The notes below the pieces were generated by a model. It saw only the letters and a list, made by a program, of their open reading frames with translations. It ran no database searches and was not told where the DNA came from. Positions 42,243 to 50,432 of a stretch of 64,000 nucleotides of DNA are shown piece by piece. The stretch covers positions 1 to 64,000 of the forward strand of contig NZ_KQ954253.1 of the NCBI RefSeq assembly GCF_001519065.1. The letters run 5' to 3'. Source of the DNA: Novosphingobium sp. FSW06-99. Its GTDB lineage: Bacteria > Pseudomonadota > Alphaproteobacteria > Sphingomonadales > Sphingomonadaceae. Numbering within the stretch: position 1 is the stretch's first letter; every line of letters begins with the position of its first letter. Made by a program: the position numbers and the translations under genes.

Positions 42243-43469
42243 ATGAATGTTGCAGCTTTGGCAGGCCGCGAAGTCCGCAATGCCAATCAGAAATGGCGGA
42301 TCCTTGCCGCCTGCGCAGGTATCCTGTGCATCAACGCTGCGTTCCCGATCTATGGCGCCAGCGTGGTGAACACTGCAATGGTGACCGCGATGAAGCTGGA
42401 CCGCAGCATGCTGGGCCTGCTGGTCACGGCCAACATGCTGATCACCGGCACCACCGCACCGCTGATGGGGGCCGCCGTCAGCCGGTTTGGATCGCAGCGC
42501 ACACTGATCGGTGGCAGCGCCGCGCTGATCATCGGATCGCTGGTCATGGCGTTTCTCGTCCACGGGCCGTTGCAGGCGGTCGCCGCATTTGGCCTGTTTA
42601 TCGGGCTGGCGATGAGCGCGGGCGGGTTCATTGCCAATCAGGCCTGTGTCGCGGGCTGGTTTGTCGATGATCAGGCGCGGCCGTTTGCCATTTTGTATGC
42701 CACGATGGGCGCGGGCGGATTTGTTGCAGCGCCATTGATCGGCGAAGTGATCAGCCGGTCGCATGACTGGAGCGCGGGTTGGCTGGTATTTACGGTGATG
42801 GGAGCGATTGCGCTGGCCCTGTCACTTTTTGTGGTGCGCGATCCGCCCAAGACCGGCACCCCGGTTGAATTCGGCCCTCCCGGGGGAGGGACCGGCGATG
42901 GCAGCCTGAAATCGCCCGACATCTGGTTGGTGATCTTCTGCATCATGGTCGCGGGCGCCGGCAGCGCGCTGTATATCGCGCATGGCCTGGCGATGTTGCA
43001 GGACTATGGCCATACGCCGCTCGCCGCAGCGCGCTCGATGTCCCTGATGGCCGCCTCGACCCTGATCGGCAATTTCCTGATCGGCGCATTTGGTCAACGC
43101 GCAGGCTTGCGCCGCAGTCTGGCGGCGGGCAGCATCACTTTTGCAATCGGTCTTCTGCTGCTGGCGAACGCACGCAATACCGGACTGTTCTATGCCTATC
43201 CGGTCGTGCTGGGTGCGGGGTTTGGTGCGGTGCAGGTCGGCGCGATGGCCCTGCTGAGCAAATGCACTGCCGCCAACCGGTTCGCCGCCATATCGGGCGT
43301 GGCGATTTCGCTGCAGACCGTCGCGAGCGCAGCCACACCGTTCATTGGTGGCTGGCTGTTTGACCACAGCCACACCTACACGCCGCTGACCGGCACGATG
43401 GTTGCGCTCAACGTGGCCGCGGCCGGCCTGTTGCTGTTCGGCAAGCGCCTGTTTCCAAAGGGCGCGTGA
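42243..43469 (+). CDS. MFS transporter
   Basis: A 408-residue twelve-helix MFS carrier. The first helix (LAACAGILCINAAFPIYGAS), the helix 2-3 loop (GAAVSRFGSQRTLIGG) and a late TPFIGGWLFDHSHTYTP are typical of monocarboxylate/aromatic-acid type MFS proteins. The ribosome site GGGAGAA precedes the ATG. It leads a plus-strand run to hydroxyquinol dioxygenase and the hydroquinone genes, so it probably imports their aromatic substrate. Confidence 0.85.
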   Translation: MNVAALAGREVRNANQKWRILAACAGILCINAAFPIYGASVVNTAMVTAMKLDRSMLGLLVTANMLITGTTAPLMGAAVSRFGSQRTLIGGSAALIIGSLVMAFLVHGPLQAVAAFGLFIGLAMSAGGFIANQACVAGWFVDDQARPFAILYATMGAGGFVAAPLIGEVISRSHDWSAGWLVFTVMGAIALALSLFVVRDPPKTGTPVEFGPPGGGTGDGSLKSPDIWLVIFCIMVAGAGSALYIAHGLAMLQDYGHTPLAAARSMSLMAASTLIGNFLIGAFGQRAGLRRSLAAGSITFAIGLLLLANARNTGLFYAYPVVLGAGFGAVQVGAMALLSKCTAANRFAAISGVAISLQTVASAATPFIGGWLFDHSHTYTPLTGTMVALNVAAAGLLLFGKRLFPKGA

Positions 43470-43648
43470 TCGCAAGGCGGGCCTTCAACAAAGATCCAAT
43501 CGGGGGACAGGACATGGCGGCGCACTTGCACACAATGGCACCCGGCATGATCGCCGGAAGCCGGTGAGGATGACGCCAGAGATGTCCGCGCGTCGCGACT
43601 GGCCAGCGTGTGCGATGCCTTCGAAACCGTGATGAGCAAGAGATTTCC

Positions 43649-44509
43649 ATGAGCCATGATGTTGAAACCGAGCTGACCGCAGCAGTCAGTGCGCAGTTTG
43701 CAAGAACGCCGGATCCGCGTCTGCGCAAAATTCTTCTGGCCCTCACCAGCCACTTGCATGCCTTTGCGCGTGAAACCGCGCTGACTTTCAAGGAATGGCG
43801 GCAAGGCGTCGAATTCCTCACACGCGTGGGGCATATGTCCAGGGATGGGCGCCAGGAATTCATCTTGTTGTCCGACGTGCTGGGCCTGTCGATGCTGGTC
43901 GATGCGATTGAGCATCGGACGCAGGAAAGTGCGACCGAATCCACGGTGCTAGGACCGTTTTTTGTCGACGACGCGCTAACCCGGCCGAACGGGGCGGATA
44001 TCGGCGCGGGGCACCCGGGGGATCTGCTGCTGGTCAACGCCGTGGTCGCGGGGGCCGATGGGCACCCCCTGGCCGATGCCGATGTGGTTGTCTGGCAAAG
44101 CGACGAAGACGGCCGCTATGACATCCAGTATCCGGAACGCGACGGCTATTTTCTGCGTGGACGGTTTCGCGCCGATGCGCAGGGCCATGTGCAGTTCTGG
44201 ACGATCGTACCGCCGGCGTACCCGATCCCCGACGATGGCCCGGTTGGCGATCTGTTGAACGCGTCGGACCGCCATCCGTGGCGGCCCGCCCATGTGCATT
44301 TTCACATTTCCGCCGCCGGTCACCGCACGCTGGTCACGCATCTGTTTGTCGCCGGCGGGGCTTATCTTGATTCCGACGTTGTATTCGGCGTGAAACAGTC
44401 GCTGGTGGTCGATCTGGCGCAGCACGCACCCGGCACCGCGCCGGACGGGCGCGCTTGTCCCGCCGGCTGGAAGACGCTCGACCACCGTTTTCAACTGTCC
44501 GCGCTCTGA
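43649..44509 (+). CDS. hydroxyquinol 1,2-dioxygenase (intradiol)
   Basis: A 286-residue intradiol dioxygenase that cleaves 1,2,4-trihydroxybenzene to maleylacetate. SDVLGLSMLVDAI is characteristic of the hydroxyquinol subfamily. ESTVLGPFF, the Tyr in GRYDIQYP, and the two His in RPAHVHFHI supply the non-haem Fe(III) site. The ATG at 43649 was chosen over upstream starts that give no family-like N-terminus. It is followed by maleylacetate reductase, the next step of the pathway. Confidence 0.88.
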   Translation: MSHDVETELTAAVSAQFARTPDPRLRKILLALTSHLHAFARETALTFKEWRQGVEFLTRVGHMSRDGRQEFILLSDVLGLSMLVDAIEHRTQESATESTVLGPFFVDDALTRPNGADIGAGHPGDLLLVNAVVAGADGHPLADADVVVWQSDEDGRYDIQYPERDGYFLRGRFRADAQGHVQFWTIVPPAYPIPDDGPVGDLLNASDRHPWRPAHVHFHISAAGHRTLVTHLFVAGGAYLDSDVVFGVKQSLVVDLAQHAPGTAPDGRACPAGWKTLDHRFQLSAL

Positions 44510-44675
44510 CCAACGCCGCCCCCTCGGCCCTCGTCCGGGGGAAACGTCATGCCCTGGTCCCGCAAAGAGATGGCAGCCCCAAGGTCCCCGACACTTGCGA
44601 TCTGCCGCTCACCGGCGGCGTATTTGCGGCAGCCATCGCCGATCGGGGCTGAACCAGCACCACAGGAGCAACGCC

Positions 44676-45731
44676 TTGACCCCATTTGTCTATCAATCCC
44701 ATCCATCGCGCGTGCTGTTCGGCCCCGGTCGTCTGGACAGTCTGGCCGACGAAATTGTCCGGCTGGGGGCCAGGCGTGCGTTCGTCGTGGCGACGCCCGA
44801 ACAGGCGCCCGACGCCGACCGGATTGTCCGACAAATCGGTGATCTGGCGTGCGGGGCGTTTTGCGGTGCGCGCATGCACACTCCGGTCGATGTGACAGAG
44901 GCCGCCATGGCCGCCTTGGCAGACGCGGACTGCCTGATCGCGATCGGCGGAGGATCGACCATCGGCCTGGCCAAGGCGATCGCCTTGCGCACCAACTTGC
45001 CCCAGATCGCCATACCGACGACTTATGCAGGGTCCGAAGCAACCGCGATCATCGGCCAGACCGAGAACGGCATCAAGACCACGCAGACCAGCCCGCGTGT
45101 TCTGCCGGAAGTCATCCTGTATGACGTCAATCTGACTATGGGCTTGCCAGTGGCGATCTCGGTCGTTTCGGGCATGAACGCCATCGCCCATGCGGTCGAA
45201 GGGCTCTATTCCGAGCAGGCCAACCCGATAATCTCGCTGATCGCACAGGAAGGCATCCGCGCGCTGGCGAGTGCATTGCCGCGCATCAGCGCCGCACCGA
45301 CAGACGTACCCGCACGGTCCGACGCGCAGTATGGCGCCTGGCTGTGCGGCACGACGCTAGGCGCGGTGGGCATGGCCCTGCACCACAAGCTGTGTCATGC
45401 GCTGGGCGGAACGTTCGACTTGCCCCATGCGCAGACCCATGCCGTCATTCTACCACACGCACTGGCCTATAACGCTCCCTATGCGGCCGATGCCGTAGCA
45501 CGCATCGGTACGGCGCTTGGTCGTCCGGACGCGGCCATGGCGCTGTATGATCTGAACCGGTCGCTGGGTGCGCCGACATCGCTGCGTGAACTCGGCATGC
45601 CGCACGGCGGTCTGGACCGGGTGATCGAGCTGACATTTGCCAAGCCGTACTGGAATCCCGCACCATTGGACAAAGTGCGGCTGCGCATGTTGCTGGAACG
45701 CGCGTGGGATGGTTTGCCGCCGGCCTCGTAA
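44676..45731 (+). CDS. maleylacetate reductase
   Basis: A 351-residue iron-containing alcohol dehydrogenase-fold enzyme that reduces maleylacetate to 3-oxoadipate with NAD(P)H. Markers are IGGGSTIGLAKAIAL near residue 90, PTTYAGSEAT near 115 and the TENGIKTTQTSPRVLPE segment. HHKLCHALGGTFDLPHAQTHA carries the metal-site histidines. The start is a TTG at 44676 with AGGAG seven bases upstream; the longer frame is not family-like. It follows hydroxyquinol dioxygenase and precedes the hydroquinone dioxygenase genes, so it can serve both routes. Confidence 0.9.
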   Translation: MTPFVYQSHPSRVLFGPGRLDSLADEIVRLGARRAFVVATPEQAPDADRIVRQIGDLACGAFCGARMHTPVDVTEAAMAALADADCLIAIGGGSTIGLAKAIALRTNLPQIAIPTTYAGSEATAIIGQTENGIKTTQTSPRVLPEVILYDVNLTMGLPVAISVVSGMNAIAHAVEGLYSEQANPIISLIAQEGIRALASALPRISAAPTDVPARSDAQYGAWLCGTTLGAVGMALHHKLCHALGGTFDLPHAQTHAVILPHALAYNAPYAADAVARIGTALGRPDAAMALYDLNRSLGAPTSLRELGMPHGGLDRVIELTFAKPYWNPAPLDKVRLRMLLERAWDGLPPAS

Positions 45732-45746
45732 GCCCCGCGTGCGCAC

Positions 45747-45761
45747 AGACGCCAGACGGAC
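45747..45761 (-). promoter_or_regulatory. GTCCG box E1, upstream of hqdA-like gene
   Basis: On the minus strand it reads GTCCGTCTGGCGTCT. It lies 93 bp upstream of the hydroquinone dioxygenase small-subunit start. Confidence 0.5.
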
Positions 45762-45778
45762 GGACGTGCCATACCCGT

Positions 45779-45793
45779 TTACACCAGGCGCCA
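45779..45793 (-). promoter_or_regulatory. GTCCG box E2 (weak)
   Basis: TTACACCAGGCGCCA matches box J at 10 of 15 positions, with the core ACACC-GGCG intact. It lies 18 bp after E1 in the same orientation. Confidence 0.35.
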
Positions 45794-45853
45794 ATCATTG
45801 CGTTATGCGCCCGGCATGGCAGCGCCATCAGGGCCGTCCAAGGATCTCATTTT

Positions 45854-46354
45854 ATGGAATACACCACCAGACTTGGGTCGCTTGCCGACTATGACAAAGG
45901 CAAGGTCATTCCGATCGACGATGATCCGAAAAACTATGTCTTTTCGAATATCTTTGAAGTCGCGAGCCAGTCGGCACCCTATGAACGCGTCGCCGTTGCC
46001 AAGAATTTTGAATATGTCATCGAAGTCGCACGCGCCGAAGGCAGTTCGGACTGGTACAGCGCCACGCACGACGAATTCGTGCTGTCGATGGACGGTGTGG
46101 TGGAAGTGCAATTCGTCAAGCTCGACGATCCAGCCGCTGTCGCTCCACCCGAAAGCCAGGGCGCCGTCAAGCTGGCCGGTGAACCCGCCGGTCGCAAGAT
46201 GGGCCGTGTGGTCCTGTCACGCGGCCATCAGGGCTTGCTGCCGCGCGGCGCGGCCTATCGTTTCATCGCCCACGCCCCTGCCTGCCTGATGATCCAGACC
46301 GTCGAAGGTCCGGAAACGGTGCAGAAGTGGGCGGAAATCTGCCAGAACTCCTGA
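45854..46354 (+). CDS. hqdA: hydroquinone 1,2-dioxygenase small subunit (HqdA/HapC-like)
   Basis: A 166-residue protein matching the small subunit of two-component hydroquinone dioxygenases (HapC, HqdA, PnpC type) in size and context. The sequence EYTTRLGSLADYDKGKV and the cupin-like SRGHQGLLPRGAAYRF are visible. The large subunit starts 22 bp downstream. The complex cleaves hydroquinone to 4-hydroxymuconic semialdehyde with Fe(II) and O2. AAGGAT lies before the ATG. The symbol is by family resemblance. Confidence 0.85.
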   Translation: MEYTTRLGSLADYDKGKVIPIDDDPKNYVFSNIFEVASQSAPYERVAVAKNFEYVIEVARAEGSSDWYSATHDEFVLSMDGVVEVQFVKLDDPAAVAPPESQGAVKLAGEPAGRKMGRVVLSRGHQGLLPRGAAYRFIAHAPACLMIQTVEGPETVQKWAEICQNS

Positions 46355-46375
46355 ATATTTGATCGGATCCACACC

Positions 46376-47401
46376 ATGGCAATGTCAGAAACCGCACATC
46401 AGGCGGCTGCTTCAAACCTGCCGCTTGTCATGCGCACCGAAATCGGCGCGATCGACAACGTGACAGGCTATCGCACGTTCAGCGCAGGCAGCTTTTCCTT
46501 TGCGCGTGATGAATATTTTGCGCGGATTACCTGGCCTGAAGGCACCCACACGATGCCGGTCGACGCGTTCCTGCGCGCGATGATGCGCGATGTCGCGTGG
46601 GGCTTCTTTTATGGCACCGTCAATTTTGACGACGTCATCGGCACGGTCAATCACTATGGCGAAGTCACGCTGTTCGCCGGCCGCTACAACGATGCCTATC
46701 ACAACGCGGGCCGCGACCGCGAAGAACGCTTTCCCAGCGAAGTGCTGATGCCGCTGTTCAAGGCGATCATGAGCGACTGGACCAACCAGGGGTTTGATCC
46801 GTTTGCCGCGCCCATGGAAACCGGCGCGCCGTGGGGATCGAAGAACGGCCACAATGAGTCTGCGATTACACGCACGCGCGTTTCGGCCAAGCGCATCGTC
46901 GGTCTGCCCGGCGATACCCCGCTGCGCACCGACGCCAATGGCTTTCCGGTCAACCGGATGTTTCCCGATCTTGACCAGTCCACCCCCATCGTCGAGCCGG
47001 AACCAGGCTTTGAGGGCGAAGTCTGGGCGTATAATCTGTTCGACTACCTGTCGCGATCCGACGTGACGTGGAATCCCTCGGTCTGTTCGGTGGTGGGGGA
47101 AAGCCTGTTTTGCCCGACCACCGAAGAATTCGCCCTTCCCATCGATCATGGCAATGATCGCTGCGAATGGTTCATTACACTGTCGGACGAAATCGACTGG
47201 GATATCAAGGACAAGGAGACCGGCAAGCCGCGCGCCAAGGTTATCACGCGGGCCGGCGATGTGTCATGCATGCCCGCGGACATCCGCCACAAGGGTTACG
47301 CGAAAAAGCGCGCGATGCTGCTGGTGTGGGAGAACGGTTCCCCGATCATCCCCGAATTGATCCTGAAGGGTGAGGCCCCGATTGTTTCGGTGACCTGGTA
47401 A
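46376..47401 (+). CDS. hqdB: hydroquinone 1,2-dioxygenase large subunit (HqdB/HapD-like)
   Basis: A 341-residue cupin-like catalytic subunit of hydroquinone dioxygenase. The iron ligands known for the family, two His and one Glu, fall at His258 and Glu264 (DHGNDRCEW) and His305 (DIRHKGYAKK). These are the positions I recall for the Sphingomonas HqdB protein. It follows the small subunit by 22 bp and precedes the semialdehyde dehydrogenase. An ATG at 46382 is an alternative start. Confidence 0.9.
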   Translation: MAMSETAHQAAASNLPLVMRTEIGAIDNVTGYRTFSAGSFSFARDEYFARITWPEGTHTMPVDAFLRAMMRDVAWGFFYGTVNFDDVIGTVNHYGEVTLFAGRYNDAYHNAGRDREERFPSEVLMPLFKAIMSDWTNQGFDPFAAPMETGAPWGSKNGHNESAITRTRVSAKRIVGLPGDTPLRTDANGFPVNRMFPDLDQSTPIVEPEPGFEGEVWAYNLFDYLSRSDVTWNPSVCSVVGESLFCPTTEEFALPIDHGNDRCEWFITLSDEIDWDIKDKETGKPRAKVITRAGDVSCMPADIRHKGYAKKRAMLLVWENGSPIIPELILKGEAPIVSVTW

Positions 47402-47492
47402 TTCCGCAAGCCACACCCTGCATACCAACGGGCAAGATCGTTTTCACAAAGATCCTGCCCCTGTTGAAGTTCGCCAATCAGAAAGCACGCCT

Positions 47493-48989
47493 GTGCCAAA
47501 ACTCGCACCCATCGATCCCGCTGCGCTCAAGACCCGCCTGTTCATCGATGGTGCATGGGTCGACGGCGCGGCTGGCGGTGAAATCGACGTCATCAATCCG
47601 TTCGATGGCTCGGTCATCACGCGCATCGCCGAGGCCCGTGAAGCGGATGTCGATCGTGCGGTTGCGGCAGCACAAGCCGCCGCCCCGGGTTGGGCGCGAC
47701 TGCCCGCGCACGAACGCGGCCGTCTGTTGTTGAAGCTGGCGGATGCGATCGAGGCCGACGCCGACTATCTTGCGCGACTGGAAGCAACCAACACCGGCCA
47801 TCCGGTACGCGATTGTCTGGGGCTTGATGTACCGCGCACAGTGCTGTGCTTTCGCTATTTCGGGGGGATGGCCGACAAGCTGGAAGGGGCGGTCATTCCG
47901 GTCGATGCCGGATTCCTGAACTACGTCAAACGCGAACCGATCGGTGTCGTCGGGCAGATCGTACCGTGGAATTTCCCGCTGATGTTCGTCAGTTGGAAAC
48001 TGGGTCCGGCCTTGGCGGCGGGCAATACCGTGGTGATGAAACCGTCGGAGATCACCCCGCTATCCACGTTGCGCGTGGCGGAACTGATACAACAGGTCGG
48101 ATTTCCCGACGGGGTCGTCAATATCGTGACCGGCTATGGCAACACCGCCGGCCAGCGCATTGCAGACCATCCCGACATCGGCAAAGTCTCGTTCACCGGA
48201 TCGACCAACGTGGGCCGGGAAATCGTGCGCGCATCGGCAGGCAACCTGAAAAAGTTGCAGTTGGAACTGGGCGGCAAAGGGCCGAATATCGTATTTGATG
48301 ACGCTGTCATTCCTGCGGCTGTCGGTGGCGCGGCATTTGGCATTTTCCACAACCAGGGGCAGGCCTGCATCGCCGGATCCCGGCTCATCCTGCACGAGGC
48401 GATTGCCGACCAGTTTCTGGAACGGTTTATTGGTCTTGCGCGTTCGATCCGGCTGGGTGACCCGCTCGACACCGACACCGAGATGGGTCCCTTGACATCG
48501 CGAGTGCACCACGAGCGCGTGCTGGCCTATGTGCAGATGGCGCGCGAACAGGGCGGAGAAATCCTGTCGGGTGGCAAAGTGCCCGGCGCACCGGACCTGC
48601 AAGGCGGATATTTTATCGAACCCACAATCGTCCGCGCCCGATCCGGCGATCGCGTCAGCCGCGAAGAAGTGTTCGGACCTTTTGTGACCGTGACAACCTT
48701 CAACACCGATGAAGAGGCGATGGCGATCGCCAATTCGACCGAGTACGGGCTCGGATCAGGATTATGGACGCAAAATCTGACACGCGCGCATCGCTTTGCC
48801 GACGGCATCCACGCAGGCATGGTATGGATCAATTGCTACAAGCGCGTGCATCCGGCCTCTCCCTTTGGCGGGGTTGGCGTATCAGGTTATGGCCGCGAAA
48901 TGGGGTTTGAGGCGATGCGCGAATACACCCAGCCCAAATCGGTGTGGGTCAACGTCGATGCGCAGATCCCCCCATTTTACACGCGGTAA
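47493..48989 (+). CDS. 4-hydroxymuconic semialdehyde dehydrogenase-like ALDH (HapE-like)
   Basis: A 498-residue NAD(P)-dependent aldehyde dehydrogenase. PWNFPLMFVSWKLGPALAAGN, FTGSTNVGREI, the Glu region LELGGKGPNIVF and the catalytic Cys292 (QGQACIAGSR) are intact. Directly after the hydroquinone dioxygenase genes, it most likely oxidises 4-hydroxymuconic semialdehyde to maleylacetate, which the upstream reductase then takes. The start is a GTG at 47493. It is convergent with the YCII-like gene. Confidence 0.87.
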   Translation: MPKLAPIDPAALKTRLFIDGAWVDGAAGGEIDVINPFDGSVITRIAEAREADVDRAVAAAQAAAPGWARLPAHERGRLLLKLADAIEADADYLARLEATNTGHPVRDCLGLDVPRTVLCFRYFGGMADKLEGAVIPVDAGFLNYVKREPIGVVGQIVPWNFPLMFVSWKLGPALAAGNTVVMKPSEITPLSTLRVAELIQQVGFPDGVVNIVTGYGNTAGQRIADHPDIGKVSFTGSTNVGREIVRASAGNLKKLQLELGGKGPNIVFDDAVIPAAVGGAAFGIFHNQGQACIAGSRLILHEAIADQFLERFIGLARSIRLGDPLDTDTEMGPLTSRVHHERVLAYVQMAREQGGEILSGGKVPGAPDLQGGYFIEPTIVRARSGDRVSREEVFGPFVTVTTFNTDEEAMAIANSTEYGLGSGLWTQNLTRAHRFADGIHAGMVWINCYKRVHPASPFGGVGVSGYGREMGFEAMREYTQPKSVWVNVDAQIPPFYTR

Positions 48990-49010
48990 TGGCAGCGAGG
49001 CAGCGCCAGA

Positions 49011-49328
49011 CTATGGCGCTTCCTCCGCCGGCGCACCCAGGCCCCAGGTCCAGCGATCGAGCTCATAGCGCGCAAACAGCCCCGCCGCCCAGTACGGGTC
49101 ACCACCAAGATAGCGCATGACCGCCGCCCGATCAGGCCCGTGCAGAATCAGCAGTGTGCCCGTCACATGGTCATCGGCATCAGTTACCACCATGCCGCCT
49201 GCCGCCACGCGAACGCCGTGCCGGGCCTCACGGATATAGGCGCGGTGCTCTGGCCGTATGCGCGTGCGGATCGCCGCCGAAGTTTCCGGCACGTCGTAAC
49301 CGCGGAAAATGAAATAGGCCCCGCTCAT
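49011..49328 (-). CDS. YCII-related domain protein
   Basis: A 105-residue YciI-like protein, a small ferredoxin-like fold found in many aromatic pathways. It opens YFIFRGYDVPETSAAIRTRIRP and contains RPEHRAYI and the DPYWAAGLFARYELDRW-like end. Some members act as hydrolases or lactone isomerases. The ATG at 49328 overlaps the Rieske gene stop by four bases. It is last in a three-gene operon with flavin reductase and a Rieske protein. Confidence 0.75.
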   Translation of the reverse strand: MSGAYFIFRGYDVPETSAAIRTRIRPEHRAYIREARHGVRVAAGGMVVTDADDHVTGTLLILHGPDRAAVMRYLGGDPYWAAGLFARYELDRWTWGLGAPAEEAP

Positions 49329-49705
49329 CCGATCACCACTTGCCCTTCCGGGTCGATCTGTAACGGCACGCAATCCAGCGCGGCGCCAATGCAGGCGCCA
49401 TCGATGCACATGCCGTCCTCAACTGTGAAGATCGCCAAATGGCGGCGGCACATGATCCGTGCCCCATCGCGCGACAGAAACTCGTCGGCGCGCACGTTCA
49501 GCGGCAGCGAATAATGCGGGCACAGATTGACATAGCCGAACACGCGTGAGCCTTTGCGGACGACCAGCATGCGAAACGCGTTGAGCCCGGCACCAAACAC
49601 GAATTCGCGCGCTGCTCCATCTGCCCATTGCCCGATTGGCCCTAGCACCGTACCGATCGACGGCGCCTGTGGGCGAAGCGTCCAGCCCTTCTCAGCACCT
49701 GTCAT
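49325..49705 (-). CDS. Rieske-type [2Fe-2S] protein
   Basis: A 126-residue protein with a Rieske cluster site: CPHYSLPLNV near residue 60 gives Cys-x-His, and CRRHLA about 24 residues on gives Cys-x2-His. It is about the size of a stand-alone Rieske ferredoxin, so it may pass electrons to an oxygenase or act as a small redox domain. The ATG at 49705 overlaps the flavin reductase stop by one base. Rieske oxygenase subunits were not found in this window. Confidence 0.8.
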   Translation of the reverse strand: MTGAEKGWTLRPQAPSIGTVLGPIGQWADGAAREFVFGAGLNAFRMLVVRKGSRVFGYVNLCPHYSLPLNVRADEFLSRDGARIMCRRHLAIFTVEDGMCIDGACIGAALDCVPLQIDPEGQVVIG

Positions 49706-50196
49706 CAAATCGCCGCGGTGGCGAAATATCCGCCCTTGAGAAACACCAGCGGCGATGCGGTACCCTGCCCCATCGCTTCTACCGCGCCGACTACGAGCAG
49801 ATGGTCACCAATTTGCTGCACGGACTCGATCCGGCAATCCACCCACGCAACAATGTCGTCGATCAGCGGCAATCCCGCAGGGCTGAGCCCGTGCATCACG
49901 TCGGCAAATTTGTCGTCCGACTTCGACGTGAATGTCTTGCAGATATGCGCCTGTTCGGATGACAGGATATTCGCACAAAAGCGTCCGCCTGACGCAATTC
50001 GTGGCCAGGTTGATGACCCTATGCCGGGAAAAAAACCGACCAGCGGCGGATCGAGCGAGATCGATGTGAAAGTGCCGACCACAAGTCCAACGCGATCATC
50101 GCCATGGTGTGCGGTGATAACAGCCACACTGGTCGGGCAACAGCCTAGAACATCGCGAAAATCTCGCGGATCGATGGTGATCGTTGTGGCGGACAT
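49705..50196 (-). CDS. flavin reductase (HpaC/DIM6-NTAB-like)
   Basis: A 163-residue flavin reductase of the HpaC-like family that supplies reduced FMN or FAD to two-component monooxygenases. LGCCPTSVAVITAHHGD near residue 18 and GTFTSISLDPPLVGFFPG are typical FMN-binding segments, and SQFANILSSEQAHICKTF-like sequence follows. It is the only flavin reductase in the window, so it is the best partner for the oxygenases at 21959 and 40789. It leads the operon with the Rieske and YCII-like genes. Confidence 0.85.
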   Translation of the reverse strand: MSATTITIDPRDFRDVLGCCPTSVAVITAHHGDDRVGLVVGTFTSISLDPPLVGFFPGIGSSTWPRIASGGRFCANILSSEQAHICKTFTSKSDDKFADVMHGLSPAGLPLIDDIVAWVDCRIESVQQIGDHLLVVGAVEAMGQGTASPLVFLKGGYFATAAI

Positions 50197-50432
50197 GCAC
50201 TGGAACTCTTTTGACTTGGCTGGCTCAAAACTATGCCGCTGGCGGTCGCCATGCGTCCAGTCTGAATGCGGCCACTATGCGGACGGACACCGATCAGTTG
50301 GATGGGCCGGGCCCGCGCAGCAATGCGCGCCCAGGATGCATGATGCGTTTCAGATTAAACCCGCCGTGCCCTGGCGCTTTACGCACCCCGCCGGGCAACG
50401 TGCATGACGGACGTTATCCGGCCGATGAGAGC

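Noticed and set aside
43578..43600. GTCCG-type box upstream of hydroxyquinol dioxygenase
   Set aside because: ACGCCAGAGATGTCCG shares only one half of the box; too weak to list as a site.
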